NCBI RefSeq assembly: GCF_016741935.1
Contig: NZ_JAERRG010000001.1
Span: 806,001 to 870,000, forward strand
Length of the DNA: 64,000 nt
Source: Streptomyces endocoffeicus
GTDB lineage: Bacteria; Actinomycetota; Actinomycetes; Streptomycetales; Streptomycetaceae
Direction of reading: 5' to 3'
A model generated the notes under the pieces. The model had not been told where the DNA came from, made no database searches, and saw only the letters and a list, made by a program, of their open reading frames with translations. The position numbers and the translations under genes were made by a program. Positions 36,119 through 44,629 of this stretch are shown here, piece after piece; the first letter of the stretch is position 1, and each line of letters opens with the position of its first letter.

Positions 36119-37228
36119 TCAGTGGGCGGTGCGCGGCTGGGGGCGTTCGCAGCCGCTCTCGATCGCGACGACCCGGTTCTCCCGCTGCGCGGTCTCGAAC
36201 GCGGCCAGCACGTCGAGGGTGTGGAAGGCGAACCGCGGACCGGCGCGGTGCGGGCCGCCGCGGATGGCGCCCGCGAGGTCGTGTACGCCGAGGCCACGGC
36301 GGTGCTGTTCGGGGGTGTTCACGGCGCCGAAGAGTTCGGTGACCGGGGTGAGCACCGCCCAGTCGTCGTCGTGGTGGCGCTTGACCCGGACATCGCCGTC
36401 GAAGCAGTTGGGGTTGGGCAGCGAGAGGGTGCCCTCGGTGCCGTAGATCTCCATGCGGGGCAGCTCGGTGTCCCAGACGTCGAAGCTCATCAGGGTGGTG
36501 CCGATGGCGCCGGAGACGAACGTCAGCACGGCCGAGGCATGGGTGGGCACCTCGACGGTGATCTCGTCGACCACCCGCTCGGGGCTGGTGACCTGACGGG
36601 TCTTCGCGCCGATGCGGGTGGCGGCGGACACCTGCCGGACGGGGCCGAGGCAGTTGACGAGCGCGGCCAGGTAGTAGGGGCCCATGTCCAGCACGGGCCC
36701 GCCGCCCGGCCCGTAGAAGGCCCGGGGGTCCGGGTGCCAGGTCTCGGATCTGCTGGAGCGCACGAAGGCGGTGGCGCCGACGGGTTCGCCGATCCGGCCG
36801 GTGTCGATCGCGTGGCGGGCGGTCTGCACGGCGCTGCCGAGGAAGGTGTCCGGGGCCGAGCCCAGGAGTTTCCCACTGCGCTCGGCGGCGTCGAGGACCT
36901 CGCGGGCCTCCTCGACGGTGGCGGCGAGCGGCTTCTCGACGTAGACGTGCTTGCCCGCCTCCAGCGCGGCGATGACGGTCTTCGCGTGGAAGGCCGGCGG
37001 GGTGATGTTGATGACGATCTCGACGGCGTCGTCCTCGAGAAGTTCGCCGACGTCGCCCCAGGCCGGTATGGCGTACTCGGACGCGGCCCGCCTCGCGCGG
37101 TCGGTGTCGACGTCGGCCACGCGGATCACTTCGAGTTCCGGGAAGGTGCGCAAGCCCTCGGCATAGCGGCCGAAGATGTTTCCGGCGCCCAGGATCCCGA
37201 TGCGGTGCCGTGTTTGTCGCTGAACCAT
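36119..37228 (-). CDS. Gfo/Idh/MocA-family oxidoreductase, operon B, first copy
   Basis: 369 residues, paralogue of 17030-18133. N-terminal GILGAGNIFGRYAEG, EKPLAATVEEA and GGPVLDMGPYYLAALVN match the operon A protein, including Tyr where many family members have His. The ATG at 37228 is chosen for GGAG five bases upstream and for the shared N-terminus. It is followed after 39 bp by the TIM-barrel gene. The reading frame stays open upstream into the next gene, but that part has no family similarity. Confidence 0.88.
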   Translation of the reverse strand: MVQRQTRHRIGILGAGNIFGRYAEGLRTFPELEVIRVADVDTDRARRAASEYAIPAWGDVGELLEDDAVEIVINITPPAFHAKTVIAALEAGKHVYVEKPLAATVEEAREVLDAAERSGKLLGSAPDTFLGSAVQTARHAIDTGRIGEPVGATAFVRSSRSETWHPDPRAFYGPGGGPVLDMGPYYLAALVNCLGPVRQVSAATRIGAKTRQVTSPERVVDEITVEVPTHASAVLTFVSGAIGTTLMSFDVWDTELPRMEIYGTEGTLSLPNPNCFDGDVRVKRHHDDDWAVLTPVTELFGAVNTPEQHRRGLGVHDLAGAIRGGPHRAGPRFAFHTLDVLAAFETAQRENRVVAIESGCERPQPRTAH

Positions 37229-37266
37229 GAGTCTCCTGCGGTCGTGAGGGGGAAGTCGAGCGGCGT

Positions 37267-38187
37267 TCACGCGACGATCAAAGGCCGGAGTGTCCGGTGG
37301 GCGATTTCCAGGCCGGTCTTGACCCGCTCCTCGGTGCCGCCCCACACCGGGTCCTCGTGTTCGACGGAGAGGGTCCCGGTGAAACCGTGCTCGTAGAGGG
37401 CGTCCACCACGGCGTTCCAGTCGACCTGGCCCCGGCCGGGTACGCGGTAGCGCCACCAGCCGGTGTCCCACGGGTCCTCCCGCCGGACCGCCTTGCCGAA
37501 CACCCCGTAGCGGTCGATCGCACCCGGCAGGATCTGGAGGTCCTTGGCCTGGGCGTGCACGATCCTGTCCGCATACGGCGCGATGGTCTTCACCGGGTCG
37601 ACGCCGATCCACGTCAGATGCGACGGATCCCAGTTCAGATACAGCCCGAGGGAGAACATCCACTCCCACAGCTCGGGCGAGTAGGCGAGGTTGCCCGGAT
37701 AGCCGTCCGGGTGCCAGCCCTCCATCACACAGTTCTCGATGATGAGGCGGACGCCCTTCTCCCCCGCGTACTCGACGAGTCCGGGGAAGACCTTCTCGGC
37801 CTCCTCCAGGTTCCGCGCCACCGGCCGGGTCCAGTCGCGGCCCACGAAGGTGCCCACATACGGGACGTCGAGGGCCGCAGCGGTGTCGATCACCGCCCGG
37901 AGATGGGCGTGGATCTCCGCGCGGCGCGCGGTGTCGGGGTGGAGGTTGTTCTCGTAGTACGCCAGGGCCGAGAGATGGAGGCGGTGGCGCTCGAACAGCG
38001 CCCGGGTCTCATCGGCGTCGCGCGCGCCGAAACCGGCCACGGGCAGATGGGCGGCCTCGAAGTCCCGGCCTCCGGTGCGCGGCCAGGCGGCGACCTCCAG
38101 GGCCTCGTATCCCCTCTCGCTCGCCCATGCGGCGATCTCGGCGAGGGAGAGCCGGGGCAGACAGGCGGTGAGCATGCCGAGTTTCAT
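37267..38187 (-). CDS. TIM-barrel sugar isomerase/epimerase-like enzyme, second type
   Basis: 306 residues of the xylose-isomerase-like superfamily but clearly different from the IolE-type barrels. Metal ligands are likely in LIIENCVMEGW (Glu), NWDPSHL (Asp, His), HAQAKD (His) and VEHEDPVW (Glu), the pattern of epimerases such as tagatose 3-epimerase and IolI. Its ATG overlaps the stop of the second Gfo/Idh gene (38184-38187), forming a Gfo-TIM pair absent from operon A. The pair may convert the oxidised sugar or release the aglycone. Confidence 0.83.
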   Translation of the reverse strand: MKLGMLTACLPRLSLAEIAAWASERGYEALEVAAWPRTGGRDFEAAHLPVAGFGARDADETRALFERHRLHLSALAYYENNLHPDTARRAEIHAHLRAVIDTAAALDVPYVGTFVGRDWTRPVARNLEEAEKVFPGLVEYAGEKGVRLIIENCVMEGWHPDGYPGNLAYSPELWEWMFSLGLYLNWDPSHLTWIGVDPVKTIAPYADRIVHAQAKDLQILPGAIDRYGVFGKAVRREDPWDTGWWRYRVPGRGQVDWNAVVDALYEHGFTGTLSVEHEDPVWGGTEERVKTGLEIAHRTLRPLIVA

Positions 38188-39335
38188 GCGGTGTTCTCCA
38201 GGGCTATGGCAGTGGGGGCGACATCGGTCCAGGTCAGTGAGGCGGAGGAGGCCAGCACGGCCTCGACGAGCCGTGCCGAGCGGACGCCGTCCGCTCCGGT
38301 GGGCAATCCCTCGGGAGCCTCGCCGCGGATCGCCGCATAGGCGTCGGCGACGAAGGAGTGGAAACAGTCGGCGTACCCCTGGGCATGGCCGGCGGGCAGC
38401 CGTGAGAGCCGTCGCTGCTCGGCCGATCCCCGGCTCGGATCGCGGAACAGCACATGTGCTCCGTCCGGTGCGCCGAGCCAGGCGGTCTCGGGGTTCTCCT
38501 GGTCGAAGACCGCGCTGCCCCGCGCACCGTCGAGCTCGAACCACAGCCGGTTCTTGCGGCCGGCCGACACCTGGGAAACCGTGAGCGTGGCCAGGGCGCC
38601 GCCGTCGGTGCGCAGCAGTACGGTCGCCACGTCCTCGGTACGCACCCGCACCCGTCGGCCCTCGCCCATGGTCGAGAAGGTGGCGCCGGTACCGGCGGGG
38701 CGGGTGGGCACCGTGGTGCCGAGCCTCGCGGTGAGTTCGGCGAAGCGGACTCCGGCGACCCACTCGACCAGGTCGCACCAGTGGGATCCGATGTCCGCGA
38801 AGGCCCTGGAAGGGCCGCCCTCGGACGGGTCGACCCGCCAGGACATGGCGTCCTCGGAGAGCATCCAGTCCTGCAGATAGCTGCCGTGGATCAGTTGCCA
38901 GGCGCCGAACTCACCACGCAGCCGCCGGTCCCGCAGCTCCCGGACGAGCGGGTGGTAGCGGTAGACAAAGGGGACCGCGAGCACCAGCCCCGCCTCCTCC
39001 GCCAGGCTTGTCAGCCGTTCCGCGTCGGCGGTCGCGGTGGCGAGCGGCTTCTCGCAGATCACATGCTTCCCCGCGCGCAGCGCCGCCTCCGCCTGGCCGA
39101 CGTGCAGCGCGTTCGGGGTGCACACATGCACAACCGATACGCTGTCGTCGGCGAGCACCGCCTCGAAGTCGGGATAGCGGCCGGGCACCCGCCACTCCTC
39201 GGCGACTCGCGCACCGCGCTCGGGAGTCGAGGCCACCACACCCGCGAGATCTCCGCCGCTCGCACGGATCGCGGCCGCGTGCACGGTACCGATCATCCCG
39301 GCGCCCGAAACCACCGCTCGAAGCGAACCACTCAT
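38184..39335 (-). CDS. Gfo/Idh/MocA-family oxidoreductase, operon B, second type
   Basis: 383 residues. GAGMIGTVHAAAI starts the Rossmann fold and ICEKPLATATADA carries the Lys-Pro motif. The substrate domain has FADIGSHWCDLVEW, the canonical D-x-G-x-H-x-x-D catalytic pattern, unlike the two DMGPYYL paralogues. It is thus a different dehydrogenase specificity. The ATG at 39335 is preferred because GGAGG lies eight bases upstream; a GTG three codons earlier is in frame. It is the first gene of operon B, divergent from the second ROK gene. Confidence 0.86.
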   Translation of the reverse strand: MSGSLRAVVSGAGMIGTVHAAAIRASGGDLAGVVASTPERGARVAEEWRVPGRYPDFEAVLADDSVSVVHVCTPNALHVGQAEAALRAGKHVICEKPLATATADAERLTSLAEEAGLVLAVPFVYRYHPLVRELRDRRLRGEFGAWQLIHGSYLQDWMLSEDAMSWRVDPSEGGPSRAFADIGSHWCDLVEWVAGVRFAELTARLGTTVPTRPAGTGATFSTMGEGRRVRVRTEDVATVLLRTDGGALATLTVSQVSAGRKNRLWFELDGARGSAVFDQENPETAWLGAPDGAHVLFRDPSRGSAEQRRLSRLPAGHAQGYADCFHSFVADAYAAIRGEAPEGLPTGADGVRSARLVEAVLASSASLTWTDVAPTAIALENTA

Positions 39336-39579
39336 CTGACGCACCTCCGACGTCCAACCGCCGATCGCGGTCCGACGCCGCGCTGCGCATCACCCTGGTT
39401 TAGTTCAGACAGCAAGCACAAGACGGCATATTTAATTTTTTTCAAGGCCTAAAAGTGGCCAATCTTCTACGCGCCTCCCCCGACTGTGTCCATGAGCAGC
39501 CGCCCTGGCGGATCCACGAGGCAGTGCCTGGGGAGAGGAGCGTTGACGGACTGAAGGGAACAACATTACGGTCACAGGA
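39336..39579. promoter_or_regulatory. Divergent ROK/operon B control region
   Basis: 244 bp with an AT-rich core from about 39398 to 39455. GTTTAGTTC at 39398-39406 is repeated on the other strand in the operon A control region (16815-16823). A T-rich run follows at about 39430-39443. Operator half-sites of ROK repressors typically lie in such AT-rich cores. No clear -35/-10 pair could be fixed. Confidence 0.5.
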
Positions 39580-40815
39580 ATGCATAAAGACGATGGCTAC
39601 GCGGAGGAATCAAGCGCCCCCGTATCGGTACCCCTCGCCCTGCGGCGGGTGCTGGGACTCGTGGTCTCCGGGGAGGCGACCAACCGCGCGGAACTCGCGC
39701 GGCGCAGCGGCCTGGCCCGGTCGACCGTGGGCCAGCAGGTGGAGAATCTCGTCGGCAACGGCATCCTCCAGGAGGTCGAGTCCAGACGGTCCGTGCGGGG
39801 ACGGCCGCCCCGGGTGCTGACGATCAGCCCGCAGGCCGGAACCGTCGTCGCCGTGGACATCGACACCGTCGCCTCCCAGCTGGCCATCGCCGACCTCAGC
39901 AGACGGCTGATCGCACAGGACACGGTCGACGTCCCGATCGACGCGGGCCCGCAGATCGTGCTGGAAGCGGTGTCCGAACGGTTGCGGGCGCTGCTGGAAG
40001 AACACGACCGCCATCCCGGCCGGGTGCGTGAGGTGGTCGTCGGCCTCCCCGGGCCGGTGGACTTCCAGCAGGGCTGCGCGGTACAGCCCACCGGCATGCC
40101 CGGCTGGGACGGCTACCCCGTCGCCGACCACCTCCGGGAACGCTTCGGCGCCCCGGTCGTGGTGGACAACGACGTCAATCTGATGGCACTGGGCGAGGCC
40201 GAGCGGGGCGGTGCGGAGACTCCGCTGCTCTGTATCAAGATCGCAAGCGGTATCGGGGCCGGTCTCATCACCGCGGGCGGGGATGTGTACCGCGGCGCCG
40301 ACGGCGCGGCGGGCGACATCGGCCACACCCGGGCCGTGGGCGGAGGCAACGTCCTGTGCGTCTGCGGCAACGTCGGCTGTGTCGGAGCGATCGCCTCTCA
40401 CCGTGCCGTCCTGCGCGGCCTCGGCATCCCCGAGTCGACCGACGACGACCGTCTGTACGGCACCCGTACGCTCGCCCAGCGTGTCGCCGACAGCGACCCT
40501 GCCGCACTGCACGCCGTGCGCCAGGCGGCCACGGAGATCGGCGAGGTGGTGGCCGTGCTGGTCCATATGTTCAATCCGCGCGCCATCATCCTGGCCGGTC
40601 CGCTGAGCGAACTCCGCGACGACCTGGTCTCCGCCGTACGAGCCGTCGTGTACCAGCGGGCCCTCCCCCTGGCCACCCGCAAACTGACCATCACCGCGAC
40701 ACAGCTCAAGGGCAGTTCCGGGCTCCACGGTGGCATCGCCCTCGCCACCCAGGACGTCTTCGGGCCGGCGGGTATCGTACGGCTACTGGCCGACATGTCC
40801 GGAACGGGCGACTAG
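39580..40815 (+). CDS. ROK-family transcriptional repressor, operon B
   Basis: 411 residues, paralogue of 15496-16713. The helix-turn-helix stretch NRAELARRSGLARSTVGQQV differs from the other copy by one residue, so the two repressors may read the same operator. The ROK domain has DNDVNLMALGE and the zinc motif GH with CVCGNVGC. It is divergent from operon B and ends before a perfect-stem hairpin. Near-identical recognition helices with more different ligand domains would allow cross-regulation of the two operons by different inducers. Confidence 0.9.
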   Translation: MHKDDGYAEESSAPVSVPLALRRVLGLVVSGEATNRAELARRSGLARSTVGQQVENLVGNGILQEVESRRSVRGRPPRVLTISPQAGTVVAVDIDTVASQLAIADLSRRLIAQDTVDVPIDAGPQIVLEAVSERLRALLEEHDRHPGRVREVVVGLPGPVDFQQGCAVQPTGMPGWDGYPVADHLRERFGAPVVVDNDVNLMALGEAERGGAETPLLCIKIASGIGAGLITAGGDVYRGADGAAGDIGHTRAVGGGNVLCVCGNVGCVGAIASHRAVLRGLGIPESTDDDRLYGTRTLAQRVADSDPAALHAVRQAATEIGEVVAVLVHMFNPRAIILAGPLSELRDDLVSAVRAVVYQRALPLATRKLTITATQLKGSSGLHGGIALATQDVFGPAGIVRLLADMSGTGD

Positions 40816-40830
40816 GGCCCTTCCGACGGA

Positions 40831-40856
40831 CCGCTTCCGGACGGGGCCGGAAGCGG
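40831..40856. terminator. Hairpin between the convergent ROK and GAPDH genes
   Basis: CCGCTTCCGG (40831-40840) and CCGGAAGCGG (40847-40856) form a perfect 10-bp stem with a 6-base loop. It lies between the ROK stop at 40815 and the GAPDH stop at 40877, a fitting place for a bidirectional terminator. No T-run follows, as is common in Streptomyces. Confidence 0.65.
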
Positions 40857-40876
40857 GACCGTTGTCGCGGCGAGTG

Positions 40877-42331
40877 TCAGACCACCGGGGCCGGGTAGGT
40901 CGGGTACTCCACTCCGGAGACATACTGGACGACGCGGATGACCTGGCAGGAGTAGCCGAATTCGTTGTCGTACCAGAGGTAGAGGATCGCGTTGTCGCCC
41001 TCGACCTTGGTGGCGCCCGCGTCGACGATCGAGGCGTGGCGCGAGCCGATGAAGTCGTTGGAGACCGCGTCGGGGGCGCTGATGAAGTCGATCTGGCGCT
41101 TGAGCGGCGAGGTCAGGGACACATCGCGGAGATAGTCCAGGACCTCCTCGCGGGTGGTCTCGCGCGCGAGCTGCAGATTGAGGATCGCGATCGAGACGTC
41201 CGGCACCGGAACGCGGATCGAACTGCCGGTGATCTTCGCTTTGAGGTCCGGCAGGGCCTTCGCCACCGCGGAGGCGGCACCGGTCTCGGTGATGACCATG
41301 TTGAGCGGCGCCGAACGGCCACGGCGGTCGGACTTGTGGTAGTTGTCCAACAGGTTCTGGTCGTTGGTGAACGAGTGGACGGTCTCCACATGGCCGCGCA
41401 GCACGCCGTACTCGTCCGCCATCGCCTTCAACGGCGGGACGATCGCGTTGGTGGTGCACGAGGCGCAGGACAGGATCTGCTCGTCCGGCTTGATCGTGTC
41501 GTGGTTGACGCCATGGACGACGTTGGGGACATCGCCCTTGCCCGGCGCGGTCAGCACCACTTTGTCGAGTCCGGGGCGCAGATGCTTGGACAGCCCCTCG
41601 CGATCGCGCCACTTGCCGGTGTTGTCGATGAGGATGGCGTCCTTGATGCCGTACGCCGTGTAGTCCACCGACGTCGGGTCGTCGGCGTAGATCACCTTGA
41701 TCTCGTTGCCATTGGCGATGATCGTGCTGTTCGCCTCGTCCACGGTGATCGTGCCCTGGAACTGGCCGTGAATGGAGTCGCGGCGCAGCAGCGCGGCCCG
41801 CTTGACGAGATCCTCACCGGCCCGCCCGCCGGTCCCGCGGACGACGATGGCACGCAGCCGCAGACCGTTGCCGGACCCGGCCTTCTCGATGAGCAGACGG
41901 GCGACCAGCCGCCCGATCCGTCCGAACCCGTAGAGGACGACATCGCGTCCCTCACGGCACTCGATCTTGTTGGCCCCGGTGGCCCCGGCGACGGCCTCGG
42001 CGGTGAACTCCTCCACCGGGAGACCGCGGTCATCGGCCCGGTGCGTCTCGGCGAGCAGGCCGATGTCGATCTGGGAGGGGCCGAGATCCAGCGCGGTGAG
42101 CGCCCGCAGGAACGGCAGGGTGTCGGTGACCGAGAGCTCCGCACCGGCGATCTGACGGGCGAATCGGTGGGTCTTCAGGATGCTGACGACCGACTTGTTC
42201 ACCAAGGAGCGGCTGTGCAGCAGGACCGTGACGTCCCGCTCCCGATGCAGCTTCCCGATGAGGGGGATCATCGACTCCGCGATCTCCTCGCGGTGCTTCC
42301 AGTTGGTGAACGAGTCCTCGTTGAGAGTCAC
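40877..42331 (-). CDS. gap: Glyceraldehyde-3-phosphate dehydrogenase with N-terminal extension
   Basis: 484 residues, about 140 longer than usual. The first 130 residues are a non-Gap extension; the NAD-binding fold then starts with GFGRIGR (135-141). The active site is SCASCTTNAI with catalytic Cys292, where the classic motif reads SNASCTTNCL. Long Gap forms of this kind are known in Streptomyces and other actinobacteria. It would catalyse the NAD(P)-dependent glycolytic step or its reverse. The start is GTG; GAAAG lies upstream. Not linked to neighbouring genes in any obvious way. Confidence 0.9.
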   Translation of the reverse strand: MTLNEDSFTNWKHREEIAESMIPLIGKLHRERDVTVLLHSRSLVNKSVVSILKTHRFARQIAGAELSVTDTLPFLRALTALDLGPSQIDIGLLAETHRADDRGLPVEEFTAEAVAGATGANKIECREGRDVVLYGFGRIGRLVARLLIEKAGSGNGLRLRAIVVRGTGGRAGEDLVKRAALLRRDSIHGQFQGTITVDEANSTIIANGNEIKVIYADDPTSVDYTAYGIKDAILIDNTGKWRDREGLSKHLRPGLDKVVLTAPGKGDVPNVVHGVNHDTIKPDEQILSCASCTTNAIVPPLKAMADEYGVLRGHVETVHSFTNDQNLLDNYHKSDRRGRSAPLNMVITETGAASAVAKALPDLKAKITGSSIRVPVPDVSIAILNLQLARETTREEVLDYLRDVSLTSPLKRQIDFISAPDAVSNDFIGSRHASIVDAGATKVEGDNAILYLWYDNEFGYSCQVIRVVQYVSGVEYPTYPAPVV

Positions 42332-42777
42332 AAATTCATCTTTCGAGCTAGGTGGCGCTCATATGCTAGCTCCCCAGGTCATGGGGCTCGTCGGCGCCCC
42401 CAGCCATCCCCACCACGCGGGCTCCCGGCACAGCTCCCACATGCTTGCCGAACGGCACGCGAGCCCATGGCCCCCGCCACCACCCATGCGCCGCGGCCCA
42501 TCACGGAGAGCCGAGGGCCGCCGCGGAGCCGTTCCTTCTCTTTCGTATACCGCCGGTCATTCCCCGATGAATTACGACGCGGATATCAGCCGTAAAATAG
42601 CGACTTAGTGGGCGTCGTTTTTCGGACAGCACTCATGACGAAACTTACCATTAACAGGAATTTACCAGTGAGAAATACCACTCCCCCAGAGATCAGCGCC
42701 CAGTAGCGATCCCCCTCCGGAGAGGTAGATGGTTTTCACAGGCAACCATCTCCCGCTGAGCGAAAGGGATGATCACT
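42332..42777. promoter_or_regulatory. 446-bp divergent region between gap and asnB
   Basis: No gene can be supported here. The part from about 42540 to 42700 is AT-rich compared with the surroundings and includes TAAAAT near 42593-42598 as a possible -10 for asnB, without a convincing -35. At about 42645-42680 two TTACC words, 17 bp apart, are each followed by A-rich sequence. On the gap side a TAGCAT word on the minus strand (around 42363-42368) may be a -10. The middle is ordinary GC-rich sequence. Confidence 0.4.
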
Positions 42778-44610
42778 GTGTGCGGCATCACCGGCTGGGT
42801 CTCCTACCGTCGCGATCTGACCTCCCACCGACAGGTCCTCGACACCATGACGGAGACGATGGCCTGCCGGGGCCCGGACGCGGCCGGAGCATGGGTGACC
42901 GGCAGGGCGGCGCTCGGGCACCGGAGGCTGGCCGTCATCGACCTGCCCGGCGGGGCGCAGCCCATGGCCGTCGACACGGCCGACGGCCCCGTGAGCATGG
43001 TCTACTCCGGTGAGGCGTACAACTTCACCGAGCTGCGCGACGAACTGCGCCGCAGGGGTCACAGCTTCGCCACCGACTCCGACACCGAGGTCGTTCTGCG
43101 CGGCTATGTCGAGTGGGGCGAATCCCTCACCGAGAAGTTGAACGGCATGTACGCCTTCGCCATCTGGGACTCCCGTACCGAGAAGCTGGTGATGATCCGG
43201 GACCGGATGGGCATCAAGCCGTTCTACTACTACGAGACCGACGACGGCGTCCTCTTCGGATCCGAGCCCAAGGCCATCCTCGCCAATCCGCTCGCCGCCC
43301 CCGAGGTCGGTCTGGACGGGCTGCGGGAGATCTTCTCCTTCGCCAAGACCCCGGGCCATGCGATCTGGAAGGGCATGAAGGAGCTGCGCCCCGGCCACAT
43401 CGCCGTCGTCGACCGCAATGGACTTCGCGAGCAGGCGTACTGGCGTCTGGAGGTCTCCGAGCACACCGATGACCAGGAGGCGACCGTCGCCCATGTGCGG
43501 GAGCTCCTGGAGGACATCATCGCCCGTCAGCTCGTCGCCGACGTGCCCCGCTGCACCTTGCTCTCCGGGGGGCTCGACTCCTCGGCGATGACCTCGCTCG
43601 CCGCCCGCAAGCTCGGCGAACACGGCGAGACCGTCCGCAGCTTCGCCGTGGACTTCCCCGGGCAGGCCGAGAACTTCCGCGCGATCGACGTGGCGCCCAG
43701 CGTCGACACGCCGTATGTGCACGCCGTGGCCGAGCATGTGAAATGCGACCACCGGGACATCGTGCTCGACGGCTCCGCCCTGTCCGACCCGGCCGTCAGG
43801 CAGGCGGCCATCGCGGCGAGGGATCTGCCCATCGGGCTCGGCGACCGGGACAACTCGCTCTATCTGCTGTTCAAGGCCGTTCGCGAACAGTCGACCGTGG
43901 CCCTGTCGGGCGAGTCGGCCGATGAGGTCTTCGGCGGCTATCCGTGGTTCCACGACGAGCGGCGCGACGCCGACACCTTCCCTTGGCTCGCCGGAGGACT
44001 GACGCTCGGCGACACCAAGGACCTGCTGTCCCAGGACCTCACCGAGAAGCTCGATGTGGACACCTACCTGCGCGACCACTACCTCAGCGCCCTGGACGAA
44101 GTCCCGCTCAAGGACGGTGAGACCGGTCTGGAGAAGCGCATGCGGCAGGTCTGCTATCTACACCTCACCCGCATGGTCAACACCCTGCTCGACCGCAAGG
44201 ACCGGATGAGCATGGCCGTCGGCCTGGAGGTCAGGGTGCCGTTCTGCGACCACCGCCTCGTCTCCTATGTCTTCAACACCCCCTGGTCGCTGAAGACCTT
44301 CGACGGGCGGGAGAAGAGCATCCTGCGCGAGGCCACCCGCGATGTGCTGCCCGAGTCCGTGGCCAACCGCAAGAAGAGCGGTTACCCCGGCAGCTTCGAC
44401 CCGGCCTATCTCGCCGCCATCAGGCGGCAGGCGGGCGACCTCATCACCTCCGGACACCAGGCCCTCGAACTGTGCAGCGTCGAGACGCTGAGGGAGGCGC
44501 TCGACGCACCGGCGGAGGTCATCACCACTCAGCAGCGCGCCATCATCGAACGCGCCCTCGATCTGGCGGCGTGGTTCGACCTGCGCAAGCCCGTCATCAC
44601 GATCGGCTGA
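42778..44610 (+). CDS. asnB: Glutamine-hydrolysing asparagine synthetase
   Basis: 610 residues. The N-terminal class II glutaminase domain begins Met-Cys-Gly-Ile; the Cys must become the free N-terminal nucleophile, so the GTG at 42778 is the start, not the ATG three codons earlier. MACRGPDAAG and YSGEAYNFTELRDEL belong to this domain. The synthetase domain has the ATP pyrophosphatase loop LLSGGLDSSAM and LSGESADEVFGGYPWF. The reaction is aspartate, glutamine and ATP to asparagine. AAAGG precedes the start. It ends near a hairpin overlapping the convergent TetR gene. Confidence 0.93.
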   Translation: MCGITGWVSYRRDLTSHRQVLDTMTETMACRGPDAAGAWVTGRAALGHRRLAVIDLPGGAQPMAVDTADGPVSMVYSGEAYNFTELRDELRRRGHSFATDSDTEVVLRGYVEWGESLTEKLNGMYAFAIWDSRTEKLVMIRDRMGIKPFYYYETDDGVLFGSEPKAILANPLAAPEVGLDGLREIFSFAKTPGHAIWKGMKELRPGHIAVVDRNGLREQAYWRLEVSEHTDDQEATVAHVRELLEDIIARQLVADVPRCTLLSGGLDSSAMTSLAARKLGEHGETVRSFAVDFPGQAENFRAIDVAPSVDTPYVHAVAEHVKCDHRDIVLDGSALSDPAVRQAAIAARDLPIGLGDRDNSLYLLFKAVREQSTVALSGESADEVFGGYPWFHDERRDADTFPWLAGGLTLGDTKDLLSQDLTEKLDVDTYLRDHYLSALDEVPLKDGETGLEKRMRQVCYLHLTRMVNTLLDRKDRMSMAVGLEVRVPFCDHRLVSYVFNTPWSLKTFDGREKSILREATRDVLPESVANRKKSGYPGSFDPAYLAAIRRQAGDLITSGHQALELCSVETLREALDAPAEVITTQQRAIIERALDLAAWFDLRKPVITIG

Positions 44611-44629
44611 CACCCGCACATCACGCACC

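Noticed and set aside
15496..40815. Composite transposon or recent segmental duplication
   Set aside because: No transposase or terminal repeats are seen and the two copies are clearly diverged at protein level.
42645..42680. GlnR-like box upstream of asnB
   Set aside because: Two TTACC words occur, but spacing is 17 bp and the GAAAC parts are poor, unlike the 22-bp period of known GlnR sites.
42769..42777. ATG at 42769 as asnB start
   Set aside because: It would place three residues before the Cys that must be N-terminal for glutaminase activity.
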